Shown here: positions 16,739 through 26,249 of the stretch, in pieces
How the letters are laid out: each line of letters begins with the position of its first letter
How positions within the stretch are numbered: the first letter of the stretch is position 1
Assembly: GCA_944390885.1 (NCBI GenBank)
Contig: CALXRP010000017.1
Location: 1-46,045, forward strand
Direction: 5' to 3'
Origin: an uncultured Alphaproteobacteria bacterium
Lineage (GTDB): Bacteria > Pseudomonadota > Alphaproteobacteria > RF32 > CAG-239
DNA length: 46,045 nucleotides
The notes under the pieces: generated by a model
The model's database searches: none
What the model saw: the letters and a program-made list of their open reading frames with translations, nothing else
Told to the model about the DNA's origin: nothing
Made by a program: the position numbers and the translations under genes

Positions 16739-19384
16739 TTATACGGCTTTGGCCAACTCATTTTTAACAGCCTCTATCGCCTCGGCAATCTTGGCACCGT
16801 CCGGGCCACCGGCTTGTGCCATATCCGGACGCCCGCCACCGCCTTGACCGCCGACCACGCCGGAAGCAATTTTGACCAAATCAATTGCTGAGAATTTGTT
16901 GGTCAGATCTTTAGTAACGCCAACGACAATACTGGCTTTGTCATCTTTGTTGGTAGCCAGAACAACCACCCCGGAACCGATAGTATTATTGATTTCGTCA
17001 ATAAAGGCTTTTAACTCTTTCGGATGAATATTCGGCACCGCGCGCCCGACAAATTTGATACCATTAACAACTTCGACTTTATCCTGATTGTCGGCAGCTT
17101 TATGGCTGACAAAAGATTTTTTGAGTTCAAATATTTGTTGCTCGAGTTTTTTCTTCTCGTCAAGCAATTGCTGAACCCGCATTTCGATATCGTTAAAGCT
17201 GGCCTTCAGAGCATGACCGACGCGGTGTAGCTTGTCCTCAATGTCCTGCACAAATTTTTCGGCACCGTGACCGGTTACACATTCCAGACGACGAATACCG
17301 GCCGCAACCGCACCCTCGGAAACAATATTAAAGTAGCCGATATCTCCGGTATGTTTAACATGCGTACCGCCGCAAAGCTCCATAGAGAAGGGGGCGTTAA
17401 TATCTTCGCCCATGCAAACAACACGAACTTCATCGCCGTATTTTTCACCGAATAATGCCATCGCACCGCAGGCAATCGCATCTTCCTGGCTCATCAGCTT
17501 GGTATTAACCGGAGCATTTTCTCTGATAAGACGGTTTACCTCGTCCTCAATCTCGCGCAATTCGTCTTCGCTAATCTGCTTCGGATAAGAAATGTCAAAA
17601 CGCATACGGTCTGCCGCGACCAAAGAACCTTTCTGTGTAACGGTCGAGCCGAATTTTTCCTGCAAAACATGATGCAGAATATGCGTAACGGAGTGGTTTG
17701 CCGCAATAGCTTTCCGGTTTTGTTCGTCAACTTCAAAGCTGAGCATATCGCCGGTTTTAACGGTGCCTTTAATAAGCTTGCAGCAATGAACAAACATTCC
17801 GTCCAGTTTCTTTTTGACATCGGTAACTTCAATTTCAACATCTTTGCCGAAAATTTTGCCTTTGTCGCCGACCTGACCGCCCGATTCGCCGTAAAAAGGC
17901 GTCTGATTTGCCATCAGATAAAAATCGCCGCTGCTGACGGAAGAAACTTCCTGTCCGTTTTGAACCAGTCCGGTAACCTGACATTCGGAAGACAAAGTCG
18001 TGTAGCCCAGAAATTCGGTCTGGTCGAGTTTGTCTTTCATCTCGAACCAGATTTTTTCTGTTCCCGCATCGCCTGAACCTGCCCAGTTCTTGCGGGCTTC
18101 TTCTTTTTGACGGGCCATCGCGGCATCAAAACCGGCCGTATCAACGGCAATTTTTTTATTCTTGAGAGCATCCTGGGTTAAATCAAGCGGAAAACCGTAG
18201 GTATCATAAAGCTTGAATGCCGTCTCGCCGTCCAAGGTATCGCCTTCTTTAAGGTTTTCAGTCGCATCGTCAAGCAGGCGAAGTCCTTTGTCCAGGGTTT
18301 TTCTAAAACGGTTTTCTTCCAGTTTCAGCGTTTCAGTGATTAACGCACCGGCGCGGATAAGCTCGGGATAGGCTTCTCCCATTTCTTTTTGCAGAGCAGG
18401 AACCAGTTTATACATCATCGTGTCTTTCACGCCGAGCAGGCTGACATGGCGCATGGCACGACGCATAATCCGGCGCAAAACATAACCGCGGCCTTCATTG
18501 GACGGCAGAACACCGTCGGCAATCAGAAAAGCAGCCGAACGCAGATGGTCCGCAATAACGTTAAACGAAGGAATATATTTGCCTTCCGGATCAACCGGTG
18601 AAAGGTCGGCAATTGCTTTAATCAGATTTTTAAACAAATCGATGTCAAAATTGGAATGTACGCCTTGCAAAATGGCAGAAAAACGCTCCAATCCCATACC
18701 GGTATCAATGGACGGACGTTTCAACGGAATACGAGAGCCGTCCGGCAGGTCTTCAAACTGGTCAAACACCAGATTCCAAATTTCAATCCAGCGGTCTCCG
18801 TCTTCTTCCGGCGTACCGGGCAGACCACCCCAAACTTCCGGTCCGTGGTCAAAAAAGATTTCGGAGCAGGGGCCGCAGGGACCGGTATCGCCCATCTGCC
18901 AGAAATTGTCTTTTGTCGCAATACGGATAATACGGTCGTCAGGCAGTCCGGAAACTTTTTTCCAGATATTATAAGCCTCGTCGTCCGTATGATAAACCGT
19001 AACGGCCAGGCGGGATTTATCCATGTCAAATTCTTTGGTCAACAGTTCCCAAGCCCATAAAATGGCTTCTTCTTTAAAATAATCGCCGAAAGAAAAGTTG
19101 CCGAGCATTTCAAAGAAGGTATGATGACGCACGTCATAACCGACGCTGTCCAGGTCATTATGCTTGCCGCCTGCGCGAACGGATTTTTGGGAAGAAGTCG
19201 CTCGTGTATAATCACGGGTTTCGTTACCGGCCAGAATATTTTTAAATTGCACCATGCCCGAGTTTGTAAACATCAGGGTCGGGTCATTGTTCGGAACCAG
19301 AGAGCTGGAGGGAACAACTTTGTGCCCGTGATTTTCAAAAAAAGTTAAGAAAGTGTTTCTGATATCTTTTAATGTTGCAGTCAT
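16739..19384 (-). CDS. alaS: Alanyl-tRNA synthetase
   Basis: Charges tRNA-Ala in the cytosol. The full-length 881-residue class II synthetase has the aminoacylation core at the N-terminus (motif [16 protein letters not shown], and [15 protein letters not shown]). The editing domain has zinc-binding segments [10 protein letters not shown] and [11 protein letters not shown] coiled-coil region around residue 720-750 is followed by the C-terminal DHHA1-type domain with [16 protein letters not shown]. It is a single-gene unit on the minus strand with its own terminator. No truncation or missing motif is visible. Confidence 0.97.
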   Translation of the reverse strand: MTATLKDIRNTFLTFFENHGHKVVPSSSLVPNNDPTLMFTNSGMVQFKNILAGNETRDYTRATSSQKSVRAGGKHNDLDSVGYDVRHHTFFEMLGNFSFGDYFKEEAILWAWELLTKEFDMDKSRLAVTVYHTDDEAYNIWKKVSGLPDDRIIRIATKDNFWQMGDTGPCGPCSEIFFDHGPEVWGGLPGTPEEDGDRWIEIWNLVFDQFEDLPDGSRIPLKRPSIDTGMGLERFSAILQGVHSNFDIDLFKNLIKAIADLSPVDPEGKYIPSFNVIADHLRSAAFLIADGVLPSNEGRGYVLRRIMRRAMRHVSLLGVKDTMMYKLVPALQKEMGEAYPELIRAGALITETLKLEENRFRKTLDKGLRLLDDATENLKEGDTLDGETAFKLYDTYGFPLDLTQDALKNKKIAVDTAGFDAAMARQKEEARKNWAGSGDAGTEKIWFEMKDKLDQTEFLGYTTLSSECQVTGLVQNGQEVSSVSSGDFYLMANQTPFYGESGGQVGDKGKIFGKDVEIEVTDVKKKLDGMFVHCCKLIKGTVKTGDMLSFEVDEQNRKAIAANHSVTHILHHVLQEKFGSTVTQKGSLVAADRMRFDISYPKQISEDELREIEDEVNRLIRENAPVNTKLMSQEDAIACGAMALFGEKYGDEVRVVCMGEDINAPFSMELCGGTHVKHTGDIGYFNIVSEGAVAAGIRRLECVTGHGAEKFVQDIEDKLHRVGHALKASFNDIEMRVQQLLDEKKKLEQQIFELKKSFVSHKAADNQDKVEVVNGIKFVGRAVPNIHPKELKAFIDEINNTIGSGVVVLATNKDDKASIVVGVTKDLTNKFSAIDLVKIASGVVGGQGGGGRPDMAQAGGPDGAKIAEAIEAVKNELAKAV

Positions 19385-19467
19385 TTTTTCTTCCCAAAAA
19401 ATATAAACTTTAATAACCTTGCCAATCTAAGGCAAAATTATATAATTGTCTAGCATTTTTTGGGAAT

Positions 19468-19959
19468 TTATTGCTCAAAAACAACCATCCCGTTTGTCAG
19501 GATAAAGGAGAAGTTTAATATCGTGGCAAAAATGAGCCAGACAAAAAGCGGATACAAAAGATAAGCGGCCAGCGGATGAATATTTTTAAAGACCGCCAGC
19601 ATGCGGAAAACAACATAATCCAGATAAAGAATGACCAGCAGCGCCAAAGCCGTATAACCTTTGAAAAAGAACGTAAAACTCCAGATAATCTGCAAAAGGA
19701 GCTGAGTCAGAAAATAGCTGTTGGCCTCCGCCGCTTCGGGTTTATAAGAATACCGCAGGACAAGGTAAAAAGAAATAATCATCAGGGCATAAAGAACGCT
19801 CCATATCGGAGCAAACCAGCCGTCCGGCGGCACAAAGGCCGGTTTCTGGCTGAGAATATACCAGCCGTTAACCCCTGTCATGGTAAAATAACTTGTAACA
19901 TAAGCGCAAATTAATACAACAAGAGCGCTGTAGACCAATATCTTAAACTTTCTTATCAT
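19468..19959 (-). CDS. tspO: TspO/MBR-family membrane protein
   Basis: A 163-residue integral membrane protein with five predicted transmembrane helices. The family signature lies in the first loop and second helix: QKPAFVPPDGWFAPIWSVLYALM. Later blocks, LLLQIIWSFTFF and YLLYPLFVWLIFATILNFS, match helices 3 and 5. TspO binds tetrapyrroles such as protoporphyrin IX and sterol-like ligands; in Rhodobacter it represses photosynthesis genes in response to oxygen. Here the role is unknown but may relate to haem or oxidative stress. GGGGGAA lies before the ATG. Monocistronic. Confidence 0.88.
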   Translation of the reverse strand: MIRKFKILVYSALVVLICAYVTSYFTMTGVNGWYILSQKPAFVPPDGWFAPIWSVLYALMIISFYLVLRYSYKPEAAEANSYFLTQLLLQIIWSFTFFFKGYTALALLVILYLDYVVFRMLAVFKNIHPLAAYLLYPLFVWLIFATILNFSFILTNGMVVFEQ

Positions 19960-20094
19960 AATTTCCCCCTTTTGTATATGACATAATGCTTATAAAAGGG
20001 TTTTAAATGATTCATAAATTTTTTAGAACTATTGCATTATATATAAATAAAGTGTACAACAGGACAGTTTGTAAAGAAATTAAAGAGGCAAAAA

Positions 20095-20901
20095 GTGGCA
20101 ATAAAAAGAAAAGACGGCATTATGATTTATGATAATGCCGATTTTGAAGGAATGCGCAAAGCCGGCAAACTTGCGGCCGAGTGCTTGGATTACATTACGC
20201 CGTATGTAAAAGTCGGCGTTTCAACCGGTGAGATTGACGACCTCGCGCGTGAATTTATTACATCGCACGGCGCCATACCGGCTTGTCTGGGATATCACGG
20301 TTATCCCAAAACGCTGTGTATTTCCATCAACCATGTCATCTGCCACGGTATCCCGAGCTATGAGCGCAAACTGGCCGACGGAGATATCCTGAACATTGAC
20401 GTGACGGTTATTTTGGACGGTTGGTACGGCGATACCAGCCGGATGTATTATGCCGGAAAACCCAAACTGAAAGCCACCCGCTTATGCGAAGTAACATATG
20501 AATGCCTGATGCGTGGCATTGACGTTGTAAAACCCGGTGCCCGTTTCGGCGACATCGGCGCAGTAATCGAGGAGTATGCCCACAAATACGGCTATTCTGT
20601 TGTCGATATGTTCTGCGGACACGGTCTGGGAAAAGTGTTTCATGATGCACCGAATGTTATGCACTGCGGCCGCAAAGGAACCGGCCCGGTAATGGAAGAG
20701 GGCATGTTCTTTACCATTGAACCGATGATCAATATCGGCAAAAAAGATGCGATTATACTAAAAGACGGCTGGACATCGGTAACCCGGGACAAGTCTCTTT
20801 CCGCCCAGTTTGAGCATTCGCTCGGCGTAACAAAAGACGGATACGAGGTCTTTACCTATTCACCGAAAGGTTTGGACAAGCCGCCTTATAAGGTTGACTG
20901 A
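20095..20901 (+). CDS. map: Methionine aminopeptidase, type I
   Basis: Removes the initiator methionine from nascent proteins. The 268-residue protein has the pita-bread fold motifs. The dimetal ligands correspond to D102, D113, H176, E209 and E240, each shifted by +5 from E. coli MetAP (D97, D108, H171, E204, E235), with H84 matching H79. The start is a GTG at 20095 with GAGG six bases upstream. It is followed 17 bp later by radC on the same strand and the pair is likely cotranscribed. Confidence 0.95.
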   Translation: MAIKRKDGIMIYDNADFEGMRKAGKLAAECLDYITPYVKVGVSTGEIDDLAREFITSHGAIPACLGYHGYPKTLCISINHVICHGIPSYERKLADGDILNIDVTVILDGWYGDTSRMYYAGKPKLKATRLCEVTYECLMRGIDVVKPGARFGDIGAVIEEYAHKYGYSVVDMFCGHGLGKVFHDAPNVMHCGRKGTGPVMEEGMFFTIEPMINIGKKDAIILKDGWTSVTRDKSLSAQFEHSLGVTKDGYEVFTYSPKGLDKPPYKVD

Positions 20902-20918
20902 CGGCAAAAGGACTGCAG

Positions 20919-21620
20919 ATGACTAAAAACACCGAACAAACCCCGGATTATCTCGGACACCGCAAAAGGGTGAGAGACAAGTTTCTCGCCGGCGGCGGCA
21001 AAGATATGGCGGATTACGAATTTCTTGAGCTCCTGCTGATGATGTCCATTCCTCGGCGCGATGTTAAACCGATTGCCAAAAATTTGATCCGCAAATTCGG
21101 AAGCTTTGCCGATGTGATAAATGCAGAAAAAGAAGATCTTCTCTCTTGTGAGGGAATAAAGGAAACTTCCGTAGCTCTGTTAAAAGCCGTCAGGGAAGGT
21201 GCCGTCCGTATGCAGTATCAAACCCTGAAAGCCGCAGACCAGCCGATAATCAACTCAATGGATATTATGATTGATTATTTCCGTAGTTCTATGGCTTATG
21301 AGGGAATTGAACAGTTCCGCATTGTTTATCTTGATACAAAGCTGCGCCTGATAGGAGAAGAAATCCAGCAGCGCGGCACAATCAACAGCGTATCCCTGCA
21401 CCCGCGGGAGGTTATCAAATCTGCCATCAACCATGGGGCAGGTGCCATCATTATGGTCCACAACCACCCGTCGGGAGATGTAACGCCGTCCCGGGCAGAT
21501 ATGGAAATTACCGATAAAATCGATGCAGCCTGCAAAGCCGTTAATATCCGCCTGATTGACCATTTAATCATCAGCCGGAACAGCATTTACAGTTTCAGCC
21601 AAAAAGGCACGGTTTTCTAG
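20919..21620 (+). CDS. radC: RadC-family JAB-domain protein
   Basis: A 233-residue protein with an N-terminal helix-hairpin-helix-like region (IAKNLIRKFGSFADVINA, LLSCEGIKETSVALLKAV) and a C-terminal JAB/MPN metalloprotease-like domain. The zinc signature is HNHPSGDVTPSRAD with H181, H183 and D194. Despite the name, a DNA repair role for RadC is not established, and the substrate is unknown. It lies directly downstream of map and overlaps the 3' end of the convergent 644-residue gene by four bases. Confidence 0.92.
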   Translation: MTKNTEQTPDYLGHRKRVRDKFLAGGGKDMADYEFLELLLMMSIPRRDVKPIAKNLIRKFGSFADVINAEKEDLLSCEGIKETSVALLKAVREGAVRMQYQTLKAADQPIINSMDIMIDYFRSSMAYEGIEQFRIVYLDTKLRLIGEEIQQRGTINSVSLHPREVIKSAINHGAGAIIMVHNHPSGDVTPSRADMEITDKIDAACKAVNIRLIDHLIISRNSIYSFSQKGTVF

Positions 21621-23551
21621 TAATAATAAGAATCTTTGCTGGGCAGAGGGATTCTGTCGCTACGCCGTTCTTTCATATAACGTTTCAGAGCCTCATAATC
21701 GCACCGCCTCGGCGAAAGCAGGTTAAATATCGCTTTGGATAACCGATATCCGGACAAATTGCTGTCAATTTTCAGCTGCGTGATGTTATTCATCTTGTGG
21801 CGGATATATTTGTTCTGCTCCGGCGGCAAATGGAGCGAAGCAAGATAATTTTGATATTTGTTGCCGCCGTTTCGCTGCTTTCTTGACAATTCATAAATTT
21901 TCCCGGCCGTACGTTTGGACAGAGCCTGATAAGCTTCTTCCATTTCAAAGTTTTTAATACTGTCAAAAAAGGCGTTAAATTCTTCTTTGTCAAACTTGGT
22001 TACCGAAGCGGAATTGGTCAACTCGTAAAACATAATGATATTTTTAAACCATTCATTTTTAAAAGCGCCAAGTTGATATCCGGCATCCATATTTTCCAGA
22101 ATGTTAAAAGCCTTGCGCTCCGTCCACAAAATGGTATTAATCATATTGTGCGAAATACCGTATTTTTCCTGATCGATGGATTCAATCAGCTTGTTGTTGA
22201 AATATCCGAGATATTCGCCAAAGACCTGGTGAGCCAGAAACGGAAAGTCGTTATAACGGTTTATTTCTTCAAAATAAGCGTTCATCTTCGGGTCAGAAGA
22301 TTTTGGAGTTGTGAGTGTTTTTGGTGTTGTATTAACTGTCAGCCGGTGCAAAACTTCAAAAGCCTGTTCGGTTTTTCCGTTTGTCTGGACTCTGCGGAGA
22401 TAGTTTTGCGGGTCAATATATTTTTCTTTGTCAAAATTATATCCCCGGTCAGAATCGTTAATCTCATCAATAGCCAGTTCCAAACGCTCTTTACGATATT
22501 CCGGATTGTCTTCATCCGGGTGTTGCAGAGCGTTGCAATATGCATCCATCCGCTTCAAAATCCGATGAGCATATTTTCCCTGGTTATGAACATAAGAGCG
22601 CAAAGTCGGAAAAACATCGTCAATATAAATGGCATCCATTCTGATTTTTTCAAAACGTTCGTCATCAATTGACGGAATTTGTTCGGCAATGCGGCAAAGG
22701 CGGGTAATGTTGTAAGGCGTAAATTTTGTTGTCAAACATTTAAAAGAAAAGCCGCTGCTGCCATAGTCAACAAAATCGGCGCCAAACATATTGCCGACCG
22801 AACAAAGGTATTTGTTGCTGTTGTTTTGTATGGCCGGAACAACATTTTCTTCGCAAGCTTTCACAAAACTGGGCATAATTTTGGTCATATTTTCAATATA
22901 CTTGTCAAAATGCAGAGCAAACAGCATAAATTTTGCCGGACCGAGTTTTTTCAGGGCCGTTTCCATGGCTCCCAGCCGGCGGGCCTCGTCCGATGCCGGT
23001 TTAAAATGCCGTTCGCAAAACATTTGCGTTTTGACTTGTCCCATAAAAGAGATACATACGCCGTAGGGAACGGAATAAAACTTATCAATAATTTCGCTGC
23101 GGGAAAAAGAAATGTTTTCACGACGAGGCTTGTCATAAAAAACGTTAATGCTGATATCTTCATCTGCAGCCATCTTCAAAACGCGCGGCAGAGTGTCAAT
23201 AGTCTTGTTCAACATAACATTTTCCTGGTCGCGGAGCAAAAAATTGTCACAATAAGCGCTGAAAACCTGCCAAGTCAGTTCTTTATCGTCTTCATTTTGC
23301 CCTTCCGGCAGCAGAACGGAAAATTTTTCTGCTGCTTTTTGTGTGGCATATAATTCCTTAAAATCTTTTTGGCAGAGGGGATATAGAATCTTGGCAGCCT
23401 TTGCTTTGAATTTCTCGCCGATTTTCAGGTTTTTTGCTATATTCTCAATAAGTTCAAATTTCTTCCGCATGTTAATAACATCGGAAGAGGCTGCTTCCAA
23501 CCGGGATAATACATCCTCTTGAAGCGCCTTGCACAATACATCGCTTTTCAT
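21617..23551 (-). CDS. Large soluble protein of unknown function
   Basis: A 644-residue protein with no signal peptide or membrane segment and an overwhelmingly helical, charged composition with many Tyr, Phe and Asn. Recurrent features are blocks such as YAHRILKRMDAYCNALQ, a TTPKTLTTPKSSDP linker near 410-425 that probably separates two domains, and a basic C-terminus (SPRRCDYEALKRYMKERRSDR). I recognise no family and no catalytic motif. It is monocistronic, lies between radC and the helicase gene and has ordinary composition for the window. No clear ribosome binding site precedes the ATG at 23551. Confidence 0.7.
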   Translation of the reverse strand: MKSDVLCKALQEDVLSRLEAASSDVINMRKKFELIENIAKNLKIGEKFKAKAAKILYPLCQKDFKELYATQKAAEKFSVLLPEGQNEDDKELTWQVFSAYCDNFLLRDQENVMLNKTIDTLPRVLKMAADEDISINVFYDKPRRENISFSRSEIIDKFYSVPYGVCISFMGQVKTQMFCERHFKPASDEARRLGAMETALKKLGPAKFMLFALHFDKYIENMTKIMPSFVKACEENVVPAIQNNSNKYLCSVGNMFGADFVDYGSSGFSFKCLTTKFTPYNITRLCRIAEQIPSIDDERFEKIRMDAIYIDDVFPTLRSYVHNQGKYAHRILKRMDAYCNALQHPDEDNPEYRKERLELAIDEINDSDRGYNFDKEKYIDPQNYLRRVQTNGKTEQAFEVLHRLTVNTTPKTLTTPKSSDPKMNAYFEEINRYNDFPFLAHQVFGEYLGYFNNKLIESIDQEKYGISHNMINTILWTERKAFNILENMDAGYQLGAFKNEWFKNIIMFYELTNSASVTKFDKEEFNAFFDSIKNFEMEEAYQALSKRTAGKIYELSRKQRNGGNKYQNYLASLHLPPEQNKYIRHKMNNITQLKIDSNLSGYRLSKAIFNLLSPRRCDYEALKRYMKERRSDRIPLPSKDSYYY

Positions 23552-23700
23552 TCGTTTTTATAACTCGGAAATTTGTAATAATTAAAATATGCCCATAAAA
23601 TATCGTATTAGAGACACATCTTCAAGCTTTATTTATAAAATATCTACAAATTTCTTGCAATCATTAGCAAAATGCCTATGATTTGAAACAGGAGAAAAAA

Positions 23701-25221
23701 ATGCCGCTGCAATTGGAAATAAACAATGAGTTTGCGCAGGCTGTCGACTTGGTGGAAAACAGCCGGCAGAATTTGTTTATTACCGGAAAAGCCGGCACCG
23801 GCAAATCTACTTTGTTGGATTACTGTTATAACCATTCTCAAAAAAATCTGGTTTTGCTGGCACCGACCGGCGTTGCAGCGCTAAACGTCAAAGGACAAAC
23901 CATACACCGTTTTTTTGGTTTTCCGGTAAATATATCGGTACAGCAGATAGAAAACAAAGAGTTCAAACCCCGTGCGGTAAGAATTTTCAAAAATCTGGAA
24001 GCCGTGGTAATTGATGAAGTTTCAATGCTGAGGGCAGACCTGTTGGACTGCATTGATGCATTTTTGCGTCTGTACGGTCCGGAAACCGGCCGTCCTTTCG
24101 GCGGCGTCCAAATGATTTTCGTTGGTGATTTATATCAGCTTCCGCCGGTCATAAGCAGCCACGAACAAGAGTTTTTTGCTCTGAACTATGCCTCGCCGTA
24201 TTTTTTCAGCGCGTCGGTATTTCGGCAAATTCCTTTGCAAGTCATAGAATTAAAAAAAGTTTATCGTCAAAAGGATCAAGATTTTATCACGCTGCTGAAT
24301 CATATCCGCAATAATCGTGTAACCGGAGAAGATATTGCCAGGTTAAACAGTCGGGTAGGCACGAAACTTCAAGGCGGAGCCGAAGATTTTAAAATCAGCT
24401 TAACCACCACCAACCGCCTGGCCGATGAAATTAACGCCCAGTGTCTTGATGAGCTTGACGGGGCGGTTTATACGTCGGAAGCCGAGATAGAAGGTGATTT
24501 TAGCAAAGAAACTTATCCGACGGCCAAAGAGCTTGATTTTAAAATCGGCTCGCAGATTATGTTTTTGAACAATGATGCCAAAAACCGCTGGGTCAACGGC
24601 AGCGTCGGGCGGATTGTCGGATTAAAAGAGCGCGACGGCCGTATCCGCTATGTAGAAGTCCGTTTACAGGCCGGTCAGCGGCTTGTTGCCGTTTTTCCGT
24701 TTACCTGGGAGATGTTCAAATACAAGCTGGAAGGGACGGAAATCATCTCCGAAAGCATCGGTTCTTTCACGCAGTATCCGTTCAAACTGGCCTGGGCCGT
24801 GACTATTCATAAAAGCCAGGGCAAAACTTTTGACAATGTGGAGATTGATATCGGAACGGGCACTTTTGCCACCGGGCAGCTCTATGTTGCGCTCAGCCGT
24901 TGCACTTCTTTTGACGGCATAAGCCTTAAAAAGAAAATCCTGCCGCGCCATATTTTGGTAGACGAGCGAATAAACGAATTTATGAGCAGCTACAGCGATG
25001 ACGTTGAATTATCGGAAATTTCCAAACGGCGCCGACTGGAAACAGCAATAAAAGAGAAAAAAGAGCTGGAAATCATCTATCGCAAAACGGACGGCAAACG
25101 CTATCGCCGCCGAATTCTGCCGCAAAAAATATTTCAGGACAAACTGCTGGCATTTTGTCAGGAACGGCAGGAACCGAGAACCTTTCTCATCGAGCGGATT
25201 TTGAATATCCGTCAGTCTTAG
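23701..25221 (+). CDS. PIF1-like helicase with C-terminal WYL-like domain
   Basis: A 506-residue superfamily 1 helicase, predicted to unwind DNA 5' to 3'. Walker A is G29-KAGTGKST37, and motif II is AVVIDEVSML with D105-E106. Motif III-like FVGDLYQLPPV, and the C-terminal helicase motifs WAVTIHKSQGKTFDNV and LYVALSRCTSFDGI are all present. The last 60 residues (LEIIYRKTDGKRYRRRILP through FLIERILNI) look like a WYL-type ligand- or nucleic-acid-binding domain. The ATG at 23701 follows GGAG; an upstream TTG at 23683 overlaps that region. Monocistronic. RecD-type helicases are alternatives, but the DEVSML and HKSQG pattern fits PIF1-like proteins. Confidence 0.85.
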   Translation: MPLQLEINNEFAQAVDLVENSRQNLFITGKAGTGKSTLLDYCYNHSQKNLVLLAPTGVAALNVKGQTIHRFFGFPVNISVQQIENKEFKPRAVRIFKNLEAVVIDEVSMLRADLLDCIDAFLRLYGPETGRPFGGVQMIFVGDLYQLPPVISSHEQEFFALNYASPYFFSASVFRQIPLQVIELKKVYRQKDQDFITLLNHIRNNRVTGEDIARLNSRVGTKLQGGAEDFKISLTTTNRLADEINAQCLDELDGAVYTSEAEIEGDFSKETYPTAKELDFKIGSQIMFLNNDAKNRWVNGSVGRIVGLKERDGRIRYVEVRLQAGQRLVAVFPFTWEMFKYKLEGTEIISESIGSFTQYPFKLAWAVTIHKSQGKTFDNVEIDIGTGTFATGQLYVALSRCTSFDGISLKKKILPRHILVDERINEFMSSYSDDVELSEISKRRRLETAIKEKKELEIIYRKTDGKRYRRRILPQKIFQDKLLAFCQERQEPRTFLIERILNIRQS

Positions 25222-25344
25222 ATTTTTTTTGCAGGACAGGGATTTTTACCAAGAAAATCAAGGCCTGCACATATCAACTTTAAGATTGTAAAATTAAAAT
25301 TCAACATATAACAAAAAAATCCTTGCTAAAAGAGCTTATTTAAT

Positions 25345-25620
25345 TTAGACTTCACGACAAGCATAAAGCTTCGGTTTTATGCCAGTGCCTGAGAAGGTGC
25401 GGAGCCGTCGAAAGCTCTCTTATGTTGTGCGGTGCAAGATATTGTGTCGTCAGTTGTTGTATGACAATAAACATATCCCCGGCGTCAAGGTCGGGGAGCT
25501 ATGGTGTATGTTCAGAAACTATATCCCTGTCCTTGTGAAAATATAGTTTTAAAGACCATAGGATCATCTCACAACATATGATTTTCGAACTCTCCGACCA
25601 CCTTAGCAGGTGGTTTTTTT
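25345..25620 (+). ncRNA. Candidate structured RNA or leader ending in a terminator
   Basis: Nested complementary segments suggest a folded RNA. There are hairpin GCATAAA/TTTTATGC (25361-25382) and long-range pairs TCGAAA (25408-25413) with TTTCGA (25583-25588), ATGTTGTG (25422-25429) with CACAACAT (25570-25577), and CTATGGT (25499-25505) with ACCATAG (25555-25561). Inner hairpins are CCCCG/CGGGG (25477-25496) and AACTATAT/ATATAGTT (25517-25548). AAGGTG..GGAG (25394-25404) can pair with CTCC..CCACCTT (25592-25604), which would compete with the terminator at 25597-25620. No known RNA family was recognised. The rest of the 25222-25816 gap holds a GCCGGAGG/CCTCCGGC hairpin (25713-25788) and no gene. 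Confidence 0.45.
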
Positions 25621-25622
25621 AT
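25597..25622 (+). terminator. Intrinsic terminator upstream of the polysaccharide locus
   Basis: Stem ACCACCT / AGGTGGT, loop TAGC, then seven Ts. Its 5' arm is also complementary to 25394-25399, so an alternative fold could disrupt it. Confidence 0.8.
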
Positions 25623-25816
25623 ATTTTGCCGGAGAGGAGCAGCCGAAATCCATGTGTTTAAATCCCACGCATTTATTTTTGCTTATATTTTCTCTTGGGC
25701 AATCTGTTTTGTGCCGGAGGGCGCAGGTTTTTGTTTACACAAACCATTCTCAAAAGTTATGTCACGGCTTTTTGTGCGTTCCTCCGGCGCCTTTATTTGG
25801 CTGAAAAGACAGGCGG

Positions 25817-26248
25817 ATGAAAAGATATTACATAGTGAGCGGCGGGTTTGACCCGATACATGAAGGGCATATAGCAATGATAAAAGCGAGCAGCGAAAGA
25901 AGCGACGGAGTGATTTTGCTGCTAAATTCCGATGAATGGCTTTGCCGGAAGAAAGGCAAAAATTTCATGACGTATCAAACCCGGTGCACAATCTGTGAAA
26001 ATTTAAAAGGCGTGATTGATGTCTTGTCCTTTGATGACAGCGACAATTCTGCCAGTGACGGCATCCGGCGGGCAAGGGAACAGTACCCTGATGCCGAACT
26101 GGTTTTTGCCAATGGCGGAGATCGGACCAAAGAGAATATTCCGGAAGAACCGGCCTGCAAAAAATATAACGTCAGCCTTGAGTTCGGCGTCGGCGGAGAG
26201 AACAAGGCCAATTCCTCATCCTGGATTTTAGAAAAGTGGAAAAAGTGA
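25817..26248 (+). CDS. Cytidylyl/adenylyltransferase-like protein, copy 1
   Basis: A 143-residue Rossmann-fold nucleotidyltransferase. The nucleotide-binding motif is G9-GFDPIHEGH18 (HxGH), with ANGGDRTKEN later in the chain and SSSWILEKW at the C-terminus where the family's ISSTxI motif would lie. Relatives include RfaE domain II/HldE, TagD and phosphoethanolamine cytidylyltransferases. It likely activates a phosphorylated small molecule (sugar, glycerol or amino alcohol) with CTP or ATP for transfer to a glycan. It is the first gene of the locus. A nearly identical copy lies at 33780. AGGCGG precedes the ATG, and the next gene starts 1 bp after the stop. Confidence 0.82.
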   Translation: MKRYYIVSGGFDPIHEGHIAMIKASSERSDGVILLLNSDEWLCRKKGKNFMTYQTRCTICENLKGVIDVLSFDDSDNSASDGIRRAREQYPDAELVFANGGDRTKENIPEEPACKKYNVSLEFGVGGENKANSSSWILEKWKK

Positions 26249-26249
26249 A

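Noticed and set aside
16510..16761. 83-codon frame on - at the end of alaS
   Set aside because: It would read across the alaS stop, the terminator and hairpin 5. An internal ATG at 16645 leaves 44 codons without a ribosome binding site. A gene relic cannot be excluded.
25340..25620. tmRNA, 6S or RNase P RNA as identity of the structured region
   Set aside because: No tag-coding frame, T-arm or acceptor stem, and none of the conserved motifs I know for these RNAs.
25610..25851. Short frames between the leader RNA and the first nucleotidyltransferase
   Set aside because: Two overlapping frames with no ribosome binding site in a region of hairpins; probably chance.
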